A stretch of 64,000 bases of DNA from JAPLHP01 sp963720375 (GCA_963720375.1 CAVRFM010000010.1:62001-126000), one strand, 5' to 3'; shown: positions 1 through 8,464, numbered from the stretch's first letter. The notes: generated by a model from the letters alone, not told the origin. Numbers and translations are program-made.

Positions 1-734
1 GCAGCAGTCATCATCCGGCTCAGCCTTTTCTGATGGAAGTTGACGAACGGGTCATCCAGCAGGAGGGGCGGCCTCTTACCCTCGGTTATCAACTTCACCA
101 GAGCGAACCGGGCTGAAATATAGAACTGGTCCTGGGTAGCCTTGCTGAGCTGAAGCACATTGACCCTCTCACTGTTCTCGGGAGAGAACGTCCAGATGGA
201 TAAGTCCTTCTCATCTATGGTCACCCTGCGGTACCTTCCATCGGTGATGATGGAGATATAACTGCCCAGTTCCTTCTCCAGCACGCTGGCCGCTCTGGAA
301 AGCGTCTGCTTATAGGCCTCATCCAGGGCTTCCCGCGTTACATCATAGACCTTCTTCTTTCTTTCCCAGAACCTGGCCTCCTGCCCCAGCCATTTCAGGT
401 TCTCCTCTATGCTGGCGAGCTGGTCAGTATCCACATCCGTGTATTCAAAAAACTTCTCCAGGCCACCCTTTTCACGCTCCAGGTCAGCCCTCTGCTTCTG
501 CAGCTGACCGACCCTGTTCTCCAGCTTCTGCAGTTCGAGCGGCTCCAATTTGAAGCTGAGGAACTGCTTCAGCTCCTTCTGCCTGGCACTCACCTGCATA
601 TCCAGATCCGTGTTTTCCTGCTCGAAAGCGCCCCAGTCGCGGTCGCCCACTACTCCACTCAATTTATTGGCTACCTCATTCCTCCTGCCCATCAGATCGC
701 CATACTTCTTGAATTCTCTCAGCCAATTCTTCAT
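1..734 (-). CDS. SbcC/YhaN-like ATPase, C-terminal half (partial)
   Basis: This minus-strand frame is open from an ATG at 734 to the window edge, so its 3' end is missing. It encodes coiled-coil sequence followed by the distal ATPase block of a Rad50/SbcC-type protein: an ABC-like region near 160-60, then the Walker B/D-loop segment LLLDDPFVNFH near 75-40. It completes the protein whose Walker A half lies at 676-1992. The two frames overlap by 59 bases, and the protein sequence reads as continuous if one base is gained or lost near 700-735. A weak AGGGA precedes the ATG, so a separately translated subunit cannot be fully excluded, but a frameshifted single gene is the simpler reading. Confidence 0.75.
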   Translation of the reverse strand, partial: MKNWLREFKKYGDLMGRRNEVANKLSGVVGDRDWGAFEQENTDLDMQVSARQKELKQFLSFKLEPLELQKLENRVGQLQKQRADLEREKGGLEKFFEYTDVDTDQLASIEENLKWLGQEARFWERKKKVYDVTREALDEAYKQTLSRAASVLEKELGSYISIITDGRYRRVTIDEKDLSIWTFSPENSERVNVLQLSKATQDQFYISARFALVKLITEGKRPPLLLDDPFVNFHQKRLSRMMTA

Positions 735-1992
735 AGTCCCTGAATCCGAGGGAACCAACAATGCCGTTCAGTTTATCGTCCCCGCTCCGGTTCTCTCCTT
801 CCAATTCCGCCACCCGGCTGGCCGCCTCTTTCACCCGCTCCTTCCAGCTGCTCCAGGACATGAACCAGTACCCGGAAAGGAACACTCCGGCAACGGTTAT
901 GATGCCGAGATAGGGTGAAGCGAGCAAACCCAGCAGGCCCCCTGCCACAAGGATCAGCCCCGATATCAGCGGCCATGGGGCAGGCCTTTGTCCCTCGATT
1001 GCCTTTAGCTCTGCCTTCGGGCCGACTTCCTGCGATCTCAGACGCTGACCCTCTGCACTGGCATCCTCCGCCTGCTTTACCTTCTCTTCGGCACCAAAGA
1101 AACCGCTGTACTTCGTAAGTTCTTCATCCAGGCGGTCCAGTTCTGCCTTAAGCTCTCTGGCCCTCCTGAAGTTATCGTATTGCTTCCTGGCTCCCTCGAT
1201 CTCCTTCTCCACATCGATAATCCTCTTATTCTTGTGGAGCAGCTCCTCCGCAGGGGGCAGCTCTTTCTCTATCCGCTCCAACTGCTCCTTAAAGGCGTTG
1301 AGTTTCCGTCTGCTTTCCATAACCTTGCCGACCTTGTCTTCCTGAGCCGCCTTCTGCCCCTGAAGATCCGACATCTGCTTATTGATCCTCTGCAGGTGCC
1401 CGTATGGCCCTCTGGCGTCCAGGCGGGTGGTCTTCAAGAGCAGCCTGGCTACCATGGAGCGGACGTCAACCGACTCTGCTCCGCCGAGGGTAGCCTGAAG
1501 CCTTTGGGTCATGGTGCCTATGGTCTTTTGCTGTTCGGTTTTTGAAATGCCGTTCGGCACTATCCTGATCAACTCGTCCTGCCCGATGCAGGCAGTGCTC
1601 TCAAAAAAGGCCTCCGAGGGGCAACCGGTGAGATCAGCTACCCTGGCGGTAATCGTGTCTTTATTAGTGGTAATCACCCTGGAGGTGCCGATATCAACCA
1701 GCCGGCAGGACCTGGTCTTCAAACTCTTGGTTATGCGGTAGGACCCGGACTCGGTTTGAATGTCCAGCTCGACTTCCCAGGGCTCGTTCGCGCCCCAGCT
1801 GGTCAGCCCAACCACCTCCTCCCGTCTGGTGTTGGGGTCCTGGAACAACGCCTTGGTGATGGCCATACGCAGGGAGGACTTCCCCGCCTCGTTGTCGCCA
1901 GCCTTGATGATGTTCAGGCCAGGGGAGAACTCAATGGTACGGTCTTCCCTGATAGCCTTGAGCCTTTTTACCTGTATCCTTTTGAAGATCAT
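676..1992 (-). CDS. SbcC/YhaN-like SMC-family ATPase, N-terminal half
   Basis: N-terminal half of an SMC/Rad50-like ATPase that would partner the nuclease encoded just upstream. The start ATG overlaps the stop of the SbcD-like gene (ATGA), so the two are translationally coupled. A Walker A loop (GDNEAGKSS, residues 32-40) and a Q-loop region are followed by long coiled coil. Two hydrophobic segments lie near residues 343-385, inside the coiled-coil region, which recalls YhaN-type membrane-anchored variants more than classical SbcC. The frame stops at 676 without Walker B; that motif continues in the -1 frame (1-734). The family is normally one chain, so the gene is probably frameshifted. Confidence 0.8.
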   Translation of the reverse strand: MIFKRIQVKRLKAIREDRTIEFSPGLNIIKAGDNEAGKSSLRMAITKALFQDPNTRREEVVGLTSWGANEPWEVELDIQTESGSYRITKSLKTRSCRLVDIGTSRVITTNKDTITARVADLTGCPSEAFFESTACIGQDELIRIVPNGISKTEQQKTIGTMTQRLQATLGGAESVDVRSMVARLLLKTTRLDARGPYGHLQRINKQMSDLQGQKAAQEDKVGKVMESRRKLNAFKEQLERIEKELPPAEELLHKNKRIIDVEKEIEGARKQYDNFRRARELKAELDRLDEELTKYSGFFGAEEKVKQAEDASAEGQRLRSQEVGPKAELKAIEGQRPAPWPLISGLILVAGGLLGLLASPYLGIITVAGVFLSGYWFMSWSSWKERVKEAASRVAELEGENRSGDDKLNGIVGSLGFRDYEELAERIQEVWRSDGQEE

Positions 1993-3110
1993 TCGATAAC
2001 CTGCAGACCTTTTTGCAGCAGGGCGTAGCCCAGTTTCAAGGCCTCTTCACAGACGGCCTTATCCTCTCCTTCAGCCCGGGCTATCTTCGCCTTCATGGTT
2101 CTGATGTACCTGCCCACGACCGTCTCCTCCGGGAAATCTCCAAACGGCACATCCTCCAGTTTGGGAGACGACCTGTCCAGCACCCTGAGACAGAAGAACT
2201 GCCCGCCGAGCTCGTCTTCAACCTCATGGGGATCAAGGGTATAGTCCACGCCGGATAACCCCTCCAGGGTAATCTTCAGAATCAGGTTAGGGTCTGCCCT
2301 GGCGGCCACCACCCTGGTGATATCCTCAATGGATTTCACCAGGCCTACATCTATGGTTATCTCATCGAAGCTCTTGCTGCCCACGCGAACCGCTTCGACA
2401 CTGACATTCTCCCTGTCATGCACGGTCACCAGGGCCGCGCTGCCGGCACCTTTCTGGTCCATGTAGATCGGCTCCGGCGAGCCGCAGTAGCAGGCCTTAG
2501 TACGGCCCTGACTGCAGTCCCGAAAGGAATGCCAGTGCCCCAGAGCAAGATAGTCCAGTCCGGAGCCGGCTATCCCGTCCTTATCGAGCAGCATGGTATC
2601 CTTTTCAATCACCCCCTCCACCTTGAGGGAGCAATGCGCCAGGCCAACATGAAGCCTGGAGTCCCGGGACAGCGCCAGCCCCTGGATAGGGCTCGTGCCG
2701 ACGAGCCTGCCGTCAAAGGCCTTACCATAGACAGTCAGATCAAGGTCAGGGAAGGTCTCGCAGTCGTGCTCGGGGGTGAACACCGTCACGTTCGGTGGAA
2801 AGCGCACGAACCGATAGATGGAGTCTTCGCTGTACTGATCATGGGTCCCCGGCAGGATGCACACCCTTATGCCAGCCGTCTCCAGCTTCCTGAAGGCAGC
2901 CAGCACTCTGGCGATGGTGATTCCGTGCAGGCGGTTGGTATCGAAAAGATCGCCGGCAATGAGAAGAAGTGAGACGTGTTCCTGCGCCGCCAAGTTGACT
3001 ATCTGTTCAAAGGTGGACAGCAACTGCTTGCGGTATTCTCGGCCCTTCTCGCGGAGGAAAGGAAATTCCCGTCCCAGGTGGAGATCAGCAGTGTGCAGTA
3101 TCCTGATCAT
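1989..3110 (-). CDS. SbcD/YhaO-like DNA repair exonuclease (metallophosphoesterase)
   Basis: Calcineurin-like Mn-dependent nuclease subunit of an Mre11/SbcD-type complex that processes DNA ends together with the downstream ATPase. All phosphoesterase motifs are visible in order: DLHLG near residue 9, GDLFD near 53, GTHDQ near 88 and GHWHS near 190. At 373 residues it is the right size for SbcD/YhaO, with a C-terminal capping region. It is the first gene of a two-gene minus-strand operon and its stop overlaps the next start by four bases. The start is at 3110 (MIRILHTADLHLG), which places the first motif at the very N-terminus as expected. Confidence 0.88.
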   Translation of the reverse strand: MIRILHTADLHLGREFPFLREKGREYRKQLLSTFEQIVNLAAQEHVSLLLIAGDLFDTNRLHGITIARVLAAFRKLETAGIRVCILPGTHDQYSEDSIYRFVRFPPNVTVFTPEHDCETFPDLDLTVYGKAFDGRLVGTSPIQGLALSRDSRLHVGLAHCSLKVEGVIEKDTMLLDKDGIAGSGLDYLALGHWHSFRDCSQGRTKACYCGSPEPIYMDQKGAGSAALVTVHDRENVSVEAVRVGSKSFDEITIDVGLVKSIEDITRVVAARADPNLILKITLEGLSGVDYTLDPHEVEDELGGQFFCLRVLDRSSPKLEDVPFGDFPEETVVGRYIRTMKAKIARAEGEDKAVCEEALKLGYALLQKGLQVIE

Positions 3111-3362
3111 GCTCTAAACTGCTCTGGGTGGTAGGCACAAAGGTGCATGAGAGCAGCACTCATCAGCAAGTTAGCCGTAGTCTAGAAGAAACCCGAACTG
3201 GTGTCAATGCCAGCGGGGCTCACCGCCATCAGCCAGCCGAGATAATTCTGTGAGGCTGACGGCCCTCTTTGAGATATTCCTGTGAGTATAGGCCTATAGA
3301 CTTATCTTTAGAGAGAAAGAAATAAGAGCAGAAAGGACTGTGGTAACTCCAGTCGTAGTCTT

Positions 3363-4040
3363 ATGCAACAACTGCCGCCTCCGTCACCGCCGGGCCAGGC
3401 AGATATCAACTGGCAGAGCGACCCCAAGCTCAAACAGTTGAAGGTTCTGGTTTGCACAGCAAACCGCACCTTCGTCGGATACACCTATCTTCAACCGCAT
3501 CAGCGTCTCCTGGACGCCCTCAGAGACGGCTTTGCAGCCAATTCACGGCGCATCGGAAAGAACTTCCTGCCGCTTACCGAAGTGGAGGTATACCTTGCTG
3601 ACGGCAGAAAGGAATACATGACCTCCACCCATATCAATAAAGGCAATATTCTCTTTATTGCCGAAAGAAACGGGGAGCAACCCGTGACAAGAGAGGCCAA
3701 GAAAGAGATCAACTACCTCACAATGACAAAGAAACCTGTGGGAACCACAATTCACATGGCTTTATACACCCTTACCGGCGAGATACATGGCGGCACATGG
3801 CAGCAACCCGCTGATACCGTCGAAGGGAACGAGAGGTTTCTACCGTTCACGAACGTCGAGATATCCCCCGAACCGGTCGCCGGCGAATCGAGATTTGATT
3901 TTGTGGCCATCAATAAAGAGCAGATCCTCTATATCGGCGAGTCTCTGAAGTTACCGGAAAAATCCGCCGTCAGCGAAAGCCCTCCCCGCCAGAAAAAGGC
4001 AACGCGTTCGCGCAGTCTTCAGCACGCCTCCTCACGCTGA
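3363..4040 (+). CDS. Tandem-domain protein of unknown function (paralogue 1)
   Basis: A 225-residue protein built from two copies of one roughly 85-residue domain. Each copy has a strand with a Gly-x-(T/I)-Y or equivalent, a FLP(L/F)T(D/N)VE motif and an (H/A)INK-x-x-I-L-(F/Y)-I element: first copy near residues 25-105, second near 120-195. The C-terminal 30 residues are basic and probably disordered. The gene at 8552 is a clear paralogue with the same two-copy layout. I recall a catalogued DUF of this type (possibly DUF6812) but cannot verify the name. No function is assigned. No strong ribosome site precedes the ATG, so the exact start is uncertain. It converges with the EthD-type gene, overlapping it by nine bases. 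Confidence 0.7.
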   Translation: MQQLPPPSPPGQADINWQSDPKLKQLKVLVCTANRTFVGYTYLQPHQRLLDALRDGFAANSRRIGKNFLPLTEVEVYLADGRKEYMTSTHINKGNILFIAERNGEQPVTREAKKEINYLTMTKKPVGTTIHMALYTLTGEIHGGTWQQPADTVEGNERFLPFTNVEISPEPVAGESRFDFVAINKEQILYIGESLKLPEKSAVSESPPRQKKATRSRSLQHASSR

Positions 4041-4376
4041 AGGAGTCTCCCGGACGAGCACAGCCACAGTCCTGCCGGTATCCATGAAGGTGGCCTCGGT
4101 ATCGAAGATAACCTTGCCATCCTCGGACATGGCGAACTGGGCAAAGGCCTTGAAAGCCTCCTTATCCTCGTACCAGACCTCGGTGATGCAATCGAACCCC
4201 GGCTCATCAGCGCCCTGGGGAAGCATCAGGGGAGTGCGCGTGTAGTTCCGCACATATCTCTTGATGCCCGGGCAGCGCTTCATGATCAGCGGCACCAGCA
4301 CCTCCTCGTATTTCTTAACGAATTCCTCCCGTGAAATACCCGCCTTTCTCTTGACCAGCACCATCTCTTTGACCAT
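4032..4376 (-). CDS. EthD-like dimeric alpha-beta barrel protein
   Basis: A small (114-residue) protein with the features of the EthD/dimeric ferredoxin-like barrel family: an N-terminal strand ending in KRKAGISREEF, a central Y-x-R-N-Y strand, and a C-terminal E-V-W-Y-(D)-K-(E)-A-F-K-A block followed by an acidic Asp/Glu-Ala-T-F-M-D segment. Family members range from accessory proteins in degradation clusters to monooxygenase-like enzymes, so no substrate can be given. The start at 4376 follows a purine-rich GGAGGCAAAAGA. It stands alone between two convergent or divergent genes. Confidence 0.75.
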   Translation of the reverse strand: MVKEMVLVKRKAGISREEFVKKYEEVLVPLIMKRCPGIKRYVRNYTRTPLMLPQGADEPGFDCITEVWYEDKEAFKAFAQFAMSEDGKVIFDTEATFMDTGRTVAVLVRETPSA

Positions 4377-4555
4377 TCTTTTGCCTCCGGTAACTGCTTT
4401 TGATACGATGATACAACAAACAAGATGAAGAGGGTGAGACTCCCCCTCTCATCTGCCTTTTCAGCAGAGAGATATGATTATCAGACTTCACCGGGCCCAT
4501 TCCAGCAGGCACCTTGCTGAAGAGCAGACCCCGGATTGAGGAAGGAGCAGGAACA

Positions 4556-5200
4556 GTGAACATCAAGATCCGACAGGCACGTTCCGAAGATGCGAAGTTG
4601 CTCGCCTGGACCATGCTCATGGCAGGCCGGTCACACATGAAAATCGGCATCTGGGACCTCATCATCTCTCAGCCGGAGGACAGGTGTCTGGAGCTCCTGG
4701 AACTGCTCACTTTGCAGGGGCCGCGCCACATGTGTTACTACACCGAGTTCCTGGTGGCTGATGTCGATGGCCATCCAGCAGCGGCGCTCGAAGGCTTCGA
4801 TCCGGTGAAGAACGGGGAAGACACGGTTACCGGGCCCATGGTCGCCGTCATCCGGAAGATGGGATTGACGCCGGAAGACATGGCTCCGGGGCAGCAGAAC
4901 CTGGCGGCCTTCCTGACATGCCATCCTGAGTCAATTGAGGGCGCCTGGGTGGTGGAGCACGTGGCCACCCGCCCCGAGTACCGCCGCGCGGGGGCGATCA
5001 GCAAGCTGCTCGAGGCAATTCTGGACAAGGGACGGAAGCAGGGTTTTCACAAGGCGCAGGTGAGTTACTACATCGGCAACACCCCCGCCGAGCGTGCCTA
5101 TCAGAAGGCAGGGTTCAAGTATCTCGACGAGAAGCGGCATCCCGACTTCGAGGCCCTGATCGGCTGCCCGGGTATGGTGCGGTTCATGCGCGATCTGTGA
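4556..5200 (+). CDS. GNAT-family N-acetyltransferase
   Basis: Predicted acetyl-CoA-dependent N-acetyltransferase of about 214 residues. The C-terminal half carries the GNAT core: a VEHVATRPEYRRAGAISKLL block (motif A, with the R-x-x-G-A acetyl-CoA loop) and a later Y-I-G-N-T-P-A-E-R-A-Y-Q-K-A-G-F-K segment (motif B). The N-terminal part contains an extra all-alpha insertion, so the substrate is unclear. I chose the GTG at 4556 over the upstream ATG at 4514 because AAGGAG sits at 4541-4547 with proper spacing and MNIKIRQA is the typical GNAT beginning. Confidence 0.8.
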   Translation: MNIKIRQARSEDAKLLAWTMLMAGRSHMKIGIWDLIISQPEDRCLELLELLTLQGPRHMCYYTEFLVADVDGHPAAALEGFDPVKNGEDTVTGPMVAVIRKMGLTPEDMAPGQQNLAAFLTCHPESIEGAWVVEHVATRPEYRRAGAISKLLEAILDKGRKQGFHKAQVSYYIGNTPAERAYQKAGFKYLDEKRHPDFEALIGCPGMVRFMRDL

Positions 5201-5282
5201 GCGGATAGAATTGTGTTACTCAGCAAGGCCTTTTGTGTCCGAGCCAGGTTTGTCGTAAACTAATTGCAAAAGGCACTCTCCT

Positions 5283-5543
5283 ATGCAGGCAGCGGGCAGA
5301 TTTGAAAGCAGCGGATCAAAAGAGCCTATTCCCCCGGAAAGCAGTAAAGTAACCTGCCCCCGCTGCAGCGGAAGGTGTTATGTAATATGTCCGCAGTGCC
5401 AGGGTACCGGTGAGACACGCAATGTGTCCTGGGTGGTTACCGGACTATGCAGTCAATGCGGCCCCCCGCTGAAGGGTTTTGTCCTCTGCCCGAAATGCAA
5501 AGGGTTAGGCAAGATCCTCCCAAGAGAGATGCCACCTTGCTAG
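5283..5543 (+). CDS. Small DnaJ-type zinc-finger protein
   Basis: An 86-residue protein with CxxCxG repeats of the DnaJ central zinc-finger type: CPRCSGRC, CPQCQGTG, CSQCG and CPKCKGLG between residues 25 and 80. No J domain or other domain is present. Proteins like this are common as small accessory metal-binding or chaperone-like factors, but nothing in the context gives a partner. The start is an ATG at 5283 without a strong ribosome site. It lies alone before the promoters of the GGDEF gene. Confidence 0.65.
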   Translation: MQAAGRFESSGSKEPIPPESSKVTCPRCSGRCYVICPQCQGTGETRNVSWVVTGLCSQCGPPLKGFVLCPKCKGLGKILPREMPPC

Positions 5544-5641
5544 AGAATCCCCTGTTCCCCTTCAAAATCAAAGGACCTGGCAGACTACCCCGCTACAGGG
5601 AGCCTCGCAGCAGTAACATCCTGAGGACTTTCAAGTCATAG

Positions 5642-5669
5642 TTGACAAAATCGCCCTACGGACTATACT
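5642..5669 (+). promoter_or_regulatory. Sigma70-type promoter upstream of the GGDEF gene
   Basis: TTGACA at 5642-5647, a 16-base spacer and TATACT at 5664-5669. It lies about 105 bases before the GTG start of the diguanylate cyclase and is one of two candidate promoters in this AT-rich stretch. Confidence 0.55.
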
Positions 5670-5688
5670 TATCACTAGAAATAGTCTA

Positions 5689-5717
5689 TTGCGAGTTAAT
5701 CATATATATAGTATAAT
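5689..5717 (+). promoter_or_regulatory. Second sigma70-type promoter for the GGDEF gene
   Basis: TTGCGA at 5689-5694, a 17-base AT-rich spacer and a consensus TATAAT at 5712-5717, about 57 bases upstream of the chosen start. The perfect -10 box makes this the likelier main promoter. Confidence 0.55.
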
Positions 5718-5773
5718 ATGCATCGGGTACACTTTGAATAGCTTCAAGGCATGCAGTGAGGAGGAGGTACGGA

Positions 5774-6904
5774 GTGGAAAAGAAGGCCGGGAAAAGCAGA
5801 TCCGATATCATGGGTGACAAGATGGCGGAGAGAGCACTTCGAGTTTCCCACCGGTTTCTCGAAATAGCTAACCGGCACTCCAGAATGGACAGCTTGCTCA
5901 GGGAACTTGCGGCTGAAGTCAAGAATTTCACCGGCTGTGCTGCAGCGGGGCTCCGTGTGTTGGATGGAGAAGGCAACACTCTTTATCAGGAGTATGATGG
6001 CTTAAATCCGACATTATATGAATCAGAAAGTTCCCTTTCCATCAAGTCTGACCGGTGCATATGTATCAATATCATCAAAGGTGAAACTGACCCCGGTCAG
6101 CCTTTATATACCGGATACGGCTCCTTTTATATGAATAACACCACTCTCTTTCCGGCGATGGTATCAGAAGAAGGGCAAACGCATCACGTATGTAACGCTG
6201 CCGGCTACGAGTCGGTGGCACTTATTCCCATCAAGGTGGCCGCTCATATCGTCGGGTTGATCCATGTCGCTGATGAGATGGAGAACATGGTGCCTTTGGG
6301 GACGGTGGAGATTCTCGAAGCAGTAGCGGCGCAACTGGGTATAGCCATCCAGCGGGTGGCAGAAGAGGAAAAACTCCGCTATTTCAGCGCTCACGATGCG
6401 CTTACCGGTCTCTATAATCGCACCTATTTTGAGGAAGAGTTTACGCGGCTGGAACGCGGCAGGAGATCTCCGGTGAGCATCTTGATAGCTGATGTAGACA
6501 GATTGAAAGCAGTCAATGACACCCAGGGGCATGATGCAGGGGATGTTCTGTTGCAGCGTGCCGCGGCGGTGTTAACCGCCGCTTTCCGCAGCGAAGATGT
6601 AGTGGCCAGAATCGGAGGCGATGAGTTTGCCGTACTGCTTCCCGGTGCGGACAGACCCGCGGTAAAGAAAGCTCAAGAACGTATCAAAAATATCCTGGCA
6701 ACTCACAACAGCAATGTCCAGGGATGTCCTCTGAGCCTCTCTATCGGCATAGCAACGGGGAAGAAGGGCTGCTCTTTGGCTAAAGTCCTGAAAGAGGCTG
6801 ACAATCGCATGTATTGGGAAAAACAATCCAAGTCCAGCACCGAGGATGCGCGTGCTCCAGCCGTAAGATGGCAGCAAATACCGGATGTATCAATGACTGT
6901 CTAG
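5774..6904 (+). CDS. GAF-GGDEF diguanylate cyclase
   Basis: Predicted diguanylate cyclase making c-di-GMP from two GTP. A GAF sensor occupies about residues 30-195 and the GGDEF domain about 205-365. The active site reads RIGGDEFAVLLPG, and an RSED (RxxD) lies five residues before it, the canonical product-inhibition I-site, so both catalysis and feedback look intact. No membrane segment, so it is cytoplasmic. I chose the GTG at 5774 because GAGGAGG stands about seven bases upstream; the GTG at 5756 would overlap that site. Two promoters precede it. A c-di-GMP riboswitch lies less than 1 kb downstream, so a local signalling link is plausible but inferred. Confidence 0.88.
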   Translation: MEKKAGKSRSDIMGDKMAERALRVSHRFLEIANRHSRMDSLLRELAAEVKNFTGCAAAGLRVLDGEGNTLYQEYDGLNPTLYESESSLSIKSDRCICINIIKGETDPGQPLYTGYGSFYMNNTTLFPAMVSEEGQTHHVCNAAGYESVALIPIKVAAHIVGLIHVADEMENMVPLGTVEILEAVAAQLGIAIQRVAEEEKLRYFSAHDALTGLYNRTYFEEEFTRLERGRRSPVSILIADVDRLKAVNDTQGHDAGDVLLQRAAAVLTAAFRSEDVVARIGGDEFAVLLPGADRPAVKKAQERIKNILATHNSNVQGCPLSLSIGIATGKKGCSLAKVLKEADNRMYWEKQSKSSTEDARAPAVRWQQIPDVSMTV

Positions 6905-7015
6905 TTGAGAGCGAGTTATGTGTGGGAAGCACCTGAACTCTGCTCCCGGTCGAAAGCAGGGTTAGAGTGTACTGTAGAACCACACGGGAATACTACTTTG
7001 ATGGGAGGAGTGAGG

Positions 7016-7498
7016 ATGAAAGATGTCGCGCAACGCAACAACAATGAGAAGGTATGGATGCGCCTATCCAGGACCTATACCGTCATGGAAAGAGCCAGGG
7101 AGATGGAACTGGCGCCGCTTGGCATTTCGTCAATTCAGTTTGAGGTTCTGTATTTTGTGAAAGCCGCCAAGACGCCTGCGACTCCTGCCCAGTTGGCTCG
7201 CTGGCTTCACAGGCAGCCCCATACCGTGTCCGGGTTGTTAGGACGCATGGAATCGCAAGGCTTACTGAAGAGAACGAAGGACCTCGAGAGAAGGAATCAA
7301 GTGAGGTTGACGTTGACCAGAAAGGGCGAGTTGGCCTTAAAGCGTGGTTTGAACGCGATAATGGCTACCGATGCCACGTCCTGCCTCTCAAAGAAGGAGC
7401 TTGACGTGCTGAATGAGTCATCGGACAAGCTGTATGCCAAGGGCATTCAGCTAATCCGGGAGATGCAGCCATACCCGTACGCCACAGTACGTGATTGA
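7016..7498 (+). CDS. MarR-family transcriptional regulator
   Basis: A 160-residue winged-helix protein of MarR type. The DNA-binding core covers about residues 45-110, with the recognition helix QPHTVSGLLGRMESQGLL and the wing in KDLERRNQVRLTLTRKGE. Flanking helices would form the dimer interface. The ATG at 7016 follows GGGAGGAGTGAGG directly; the open frame extends further upstream to 6905, but that part has no family similarity. It lies just after the GGDEF gene with a gap of about 110 bases. Ligand and targets are unknown. Confidence 0.85.
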   Translation: MKDVAQRNNNEKVWMRLSRTYTVMERAREMELAPLGISSIQFEVLYFVKAAKTPATPAQLARWLHRQPHTVSGLLGRMESQGLLKRTKDLERRNQVRLTLTRKGELALKRGLNAIMATDATSCLSKKELDVLNESSDKLYAKGIQLIREMQPYPYATVRD

Positions 7499-7625
7499 GA
7501 GTCTTGTCAACAGGCTAGCCGAACGGCGTTCTGCACAGCCAGCACATTGTCAGGTATCACCTAACTGACAGGGCTGGCTGTGGATTCGGCTCCAGATCGT
7601 CTCACGATGATCGAGTCCAGTAGAT

Positions 7626-7654
7626 TTGACAGAATATCCGGTTTGTGATATAGT
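7626..7654 (+). promoter_or_regulatory. Promoter of the riboswitch-HEAT transcript
   Basis: Consensus TTGACA at 7626-7631, a 17-base spacer and TATAGT at 7649-7654. Transcription would start near 7661, about 15 bases before the riboswitch aptamer, so the aptamer begins the transcript. Confidence 0.7.
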
Positions 7655-7674
7655 AATCAACATCTAAAATTGAA

Positions 7675-7742
7675 AAAGGCAAACCTGCAGGAATGCAGGG
7701 ACGCAAAGCCACAAGTCCAAACTGGATAGTTGGGCTGCCGTT
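7675..7742 (+). ncRNA. Cyclic-di-GMP-I (GEMM-I) riboswitch aptamer
   Basis: The stretch matches the GEMM-I aptamer. GGCAAACC leads into a hairpin closed by a GGAA (GNRA) tetraloop (TGCA/TGCA stem). The invariant GGGACGCAAAGCCAC core follows, then a second arm ending in GGATAGTTGGGCTGCCG. The 5' AAGGC and 3' GCTGCC regions can pair as P1. In the known family, c-di-GMP sits at the three-way junction and docks the tetraloop in its receptor. It is preceded by a good promoter and followed 22 bases later by an intrinsic terminator, so control is probably at termination. Whether ligand turns expression on or off cannot be decided by eye. Confidence 0.92.
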
Positions 7743-7764
7743 TTAGTGAAACTAGCGGTCAGTG

Positions 7765-7803
7765 TGGCTCTTTGGCGTTGCTCAGCCAAAGAGCCATTTT
7801 TTG
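7765..7803 (+). terminator. Intrinsic terminator acting as riboswitch expression platform
   Basis: A perfect 12-bp stem (TGGCTCTTTGGC at 7765-7776 with GCCAAAGAGCCA at 7785-7796), an 8-base loop and a T run at 7797-7803. It lies between the c-di-GMP aptamer and the HEAT-repeat start codon, the classical place for transcription attenuation. Confidence 0.88.
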
Positions 7804-7822
7804 TTTTCGGGGGTGATCGACG

Positions 7823-8464
7823 TTGGCAACTATAAATCAGGATGAAGGCATCAAAGGTCCCATTGAGGCGCTGGGACACAGCGACAGGGCTTTTCGACAG
7901 TTCGCCGCAGTGGTCCTCGGCAAGATAAAGGACCCGAGAGCGGTTGAGCCTCTCATTACCGCTTTGAAGGATGCCGACAGTGGCGTTCGCGGGAAGGCTG
8001 CAGTGGCTCTCGGCAAGATAGAAGATCCAAGAGCAGTAGGGCCTTTGATTACAGCCTTAAAGGATGCCGACAACAGCGTTCGCACAAAAGCAGCAGAGGC
8101 TCTGGTGAAGATCGGGCCGCCGGCTGTCGACCCTCTTATCGGCACACTGCGTGATCCGGACGGCGGCGTCTGGGAGAGAGCACTGGAAGTCCTGGTGAGG
8201 ATCGGGCCGCCATCAATTGACTCTCTCACCGACATCTTCAAGCTGCTCCACCGGGAGAAGGGCGAAGTGCTGACCCACACAAGGGTGATCGAACATGAGA
8301 ACAACGAACTCAAAGTGGTATTGGCTCTTGTTGAATCAAAGGCTGATGAAATGCTGGCTGTGGCCGGGCCGGTCCTGAAGGACCAACGAGTCGAGGAAGC
8401 AACAGCCTCTATGGGTTCGATGCTGGAAGTAATACCAACACCCAAAGCAGTCCCTCTACAGTAG
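7823..8464 (+). CDS. HEAT-repeat (PBS lyase-type) protein under c-di-GMP riboswitch control
   Basis: A 213-residue protein mostly made of short HEAT/PBS-lyase repeats. At least four copies of a roughly 31-residue unit, with cores such as KDPRAVEPLITALKDAD, fill residues 15-150. A helical C-terminal part without repeats follows. Such proteins serve as docking scaffolds; some act on chromophore attachment, but no phycobilin context exists here. The start is TTG at 7823, supported by GGGGGTGAT six bases upstream. It is the first gene after the aptamer-terminator pair and probably shares its transcript with the gene at 8552. It may be an effector of c-di-GMP signalling; that is inference from the leader. 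Confidence 0.82.
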   Translation: MATINQDEGIKGPIEALGHSDRAFRQFAAVVLGKIKDPRAVEPLITALKDADSGVRGKAAVALGKIEDPRAVGPLITALKDADNSVRTKAAEALVKIGPPAVDPLIGTLRDPDGGVWERALEVLVRIGPPSIDSLTDIFKLLHREKGEVLTHTRVIEHENNELKVVLALVESKADEMLAVAGPVLKDQRVEEATASMGSMLEVIPTPKAVPLQ

